Assembly (NCBI GenBank): GCA_003242425.1
Contig: QGUL01000118.1
Location: forward strand, 1 to 6,222
Reading direction: 5' to 3'
Length of the DNA stretch: 6,222 bases
DNA from: Pseudomonadota bacterium
Lineage (GTDB): Bacteria > Pseudomonadota > Gammaproteobacteria > Burkholderiales > SG8-39
Position 1 is the first letter of the stretch. The number at the start of each line of letters is the position of its first letter. Positions 5,662-6,222 of the stretch are shown here, piece by piece. Below the pieces are notes generated by a model. That model ran no database searches. It saw nothing but the letters and a program-made list of their open reading frames with translations, and was not told the DNA's origin. Made by a program: the position numbers and the translations under genes.

Positions 5662-5683
5662 GGCCGGACCCGTAGCATGCGTG

Positions 5684-5803
5684 GACGGGATGCATGCAAG
5701 CCGGATCTCTCCTCCCTCCTCCTCCCCGTCGGTTTGTGCGCCATCCCGTCTTCCTCCTCCTTAGGGAAGTTTCGGGCGCCCCCGCATCGGGGCGCCCGTT
5801 TTT
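5684..5803 (+). ncRNA. Candidate small RNA with CCUCC (anti-Shine-Dalgarno) loops
   Basis: This stretch has no convincing coding frame but a clear RNA plan. GACGGGATG (5684-5692) pairs perfectly with CATCCCGTC (5742-5750). Inside it, 5695-5703 pairs with 5730-5738 (including three G-U pairs), leaving a 26-nt loop with four overlapping CCUCC motifs (5711-5725). A second hairpin CUUCC/GGAAG (5750-5754, 5765-5769) shows CCUCC in its loop (5756-5760). A strong terminator closes the unit. CCUCC can pair with ribosome-binding sites, as in Neisseria sibling sRNAs and the Rhodobacter CcsR RNAs. The promoter is weak by eye (TAGCAT at 5673-5678), so the 5' end is a guess. It could instead be only the 3' untranslated region of the integrase transcript. 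Confidence 0.42.
5773..5803 (+). terminator. Strong intrinsic terminator
   Basis: A perfect 10-bp stem CGGGCGCCCC/GGGGCGCCCG with a six-base loop CGCATC is followed by TTTTT (5799-5803). It lies 168 bases after the integrase stop, further than usual for that gene, which supports a separate short transcript ending here. It also insulates the HAD gene from upstream transcription. Confidence 0.88.
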
Positions 5804-5863
5804 CTGTGCGCCGCGGGTGCGGCACTTGCACCCGGGGAGGCAGATTCCCTTCCTCGTTCCCCC

Positions 5864-6222
5864 ATGCGCTATCTGGCCCTGGCGATCGATTACGACGGCA
5901 CGCTCGCCCACGCGGGGAAGGTGGCGCCGGACACGCTCGAAGCGCTCAAACAGGCGGCCGCGACCGGACGCAAACTGCTGCTCGTCACCGGCCGCGAGTT
6001 GAACGAGCTGCTCGAGGTGTTTCCCGAGATCGATCTGTTCGACTGGGTGGTGGCGGAGAACGGCGCGCTGCTTTACCGGCCGGGCACGCGCGAACGCATC
6101 GTACTCGGCGAAGCGCCGCCGCCCGAATTCGTGCAGGCGCTCGAGCGCAAGGGCGTGCCCCTGCAGATCGGCGCGTCGATCGTCGCCACCGTCACCCCGC
6201 GCGAGGTCACGGTGATCGAGAC
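5864..6222 (+). CDS. HAD-superfamily (IIB, Cof-like) hydrolase, 5' part (runs off window)
   Basis: The first 119 residues of a haloacid-dehalogenase-type phosphohydrolase. Motif I is DYDGTL, with the phospho-accepting D9 and the acid/base D11. Motif II is LLLVTGR with T42. The AENGA segment at 65-69, typical of the IIB cap group (Cof, sucrose- and trehalose-phosphatase-like enzymes), begins the region leading to the cap. The rest of the catalytic domain is outside the window. Some close relatives with this N-terminus are much longer and carry a fused ATPase domain, but that cannot be seen here. The start at 5864 is chosen because the protein begins, as in relatives, a few residues before motif I. 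No Shine-Dalgarno lies at the proper distance; the nearest, GGGGAGG, is about 25 bases upstream. The substrate is unknown. Confidence 0.88.
   Translation, partial: MRYLALAIDYDGTLAHAGKVAPDTLEALKQAAATGRKLLLVTGRELNELLEVFPEIDLFDWVVAENGALLYRPGTRERIVLGEAPPPEFVQALERKGVPLQIGASIVATVTPREVTVIE

Noticed and set aside
5649..5744. Minus-strand 31-residue ORF (MAHKPTGRRR...) preceded by a perfect AGGAGG
   Set aside because: The AGGAGG is the complement of the CCUCC tract in the candidate small RNA, the product is low-complexity and arginine-rich, and no promoter or terminator fits that strand. It stays a remote possibility.

Overview
The window is GC-rich proteobacterial chromosome, most likely from a betaproteobacterium. 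This is inferred from gene content, from codon use dominated by G/C third positions, and from a glutamyl-tRNA synthetase and LysR regulator that read as typical of that class; I could not run a taxonomic search. It is mostly core chromosome with one integrase-like gene inserted among host genes.

Layout, left to right. (1) The 3' part of gltX (1-1205, +), followed five bases after its stop by a textbook sigma70 promoter. That promoter drives a two-tRNA operon, tRNA-Ala(GGC) then tRNA-Glu(TTC), closed by a strong intrinsic terminator. (2) A leftward LysR-family regulator (1551-2546, -). (3) A gene-free control region of about 500 bp (2547-3044). (4) A rightward two-gene operon: a TerC/YjbE-family membrane protein (3045-3737) and a small universal-stress-like protein (3754-4254), ending in a terminator. 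(5) A tyrosine-recombinase-like gene (4426-5604) whose start lies only six bases after a -10 box and whose product lacks the catalytic tyrosine. (6) A 259-bp gap (5605-5863) holding a palindrome, a pyrimidine-rich stretch that folds into hairpins with CCUCC loops, and an intrinsic terminator; together these look like a small RNA gene. (7) The 5' part of a HAD-family hydrolase running off the right edge.

The most striking part is the control region at 2547-3044. It carries two copies of the yybP-ykoY (Mn2+-sensing) riboswitch aptamer, one on each strand, pointing outwards. The rightward copy precedes the TerC/YjbE gene, the expected partner of this riboswitch. The leftward copy precedes the LysR regulator, which is unexpected. 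Between them lies a dyad of the LysR-box type (T-N11-A). The simplest model is a divergent manganese-response module: Mn2+ acts on both leaders, the LysR protein acts on the shared promoter region, and the TerC-like protein and its stress-protein partner are the output. Each leader contains a possible base-pairing switch that ties aptamer folding to the ribosome-binding site. The model is inference; the two aptamer sequences themselves are plainly visible.
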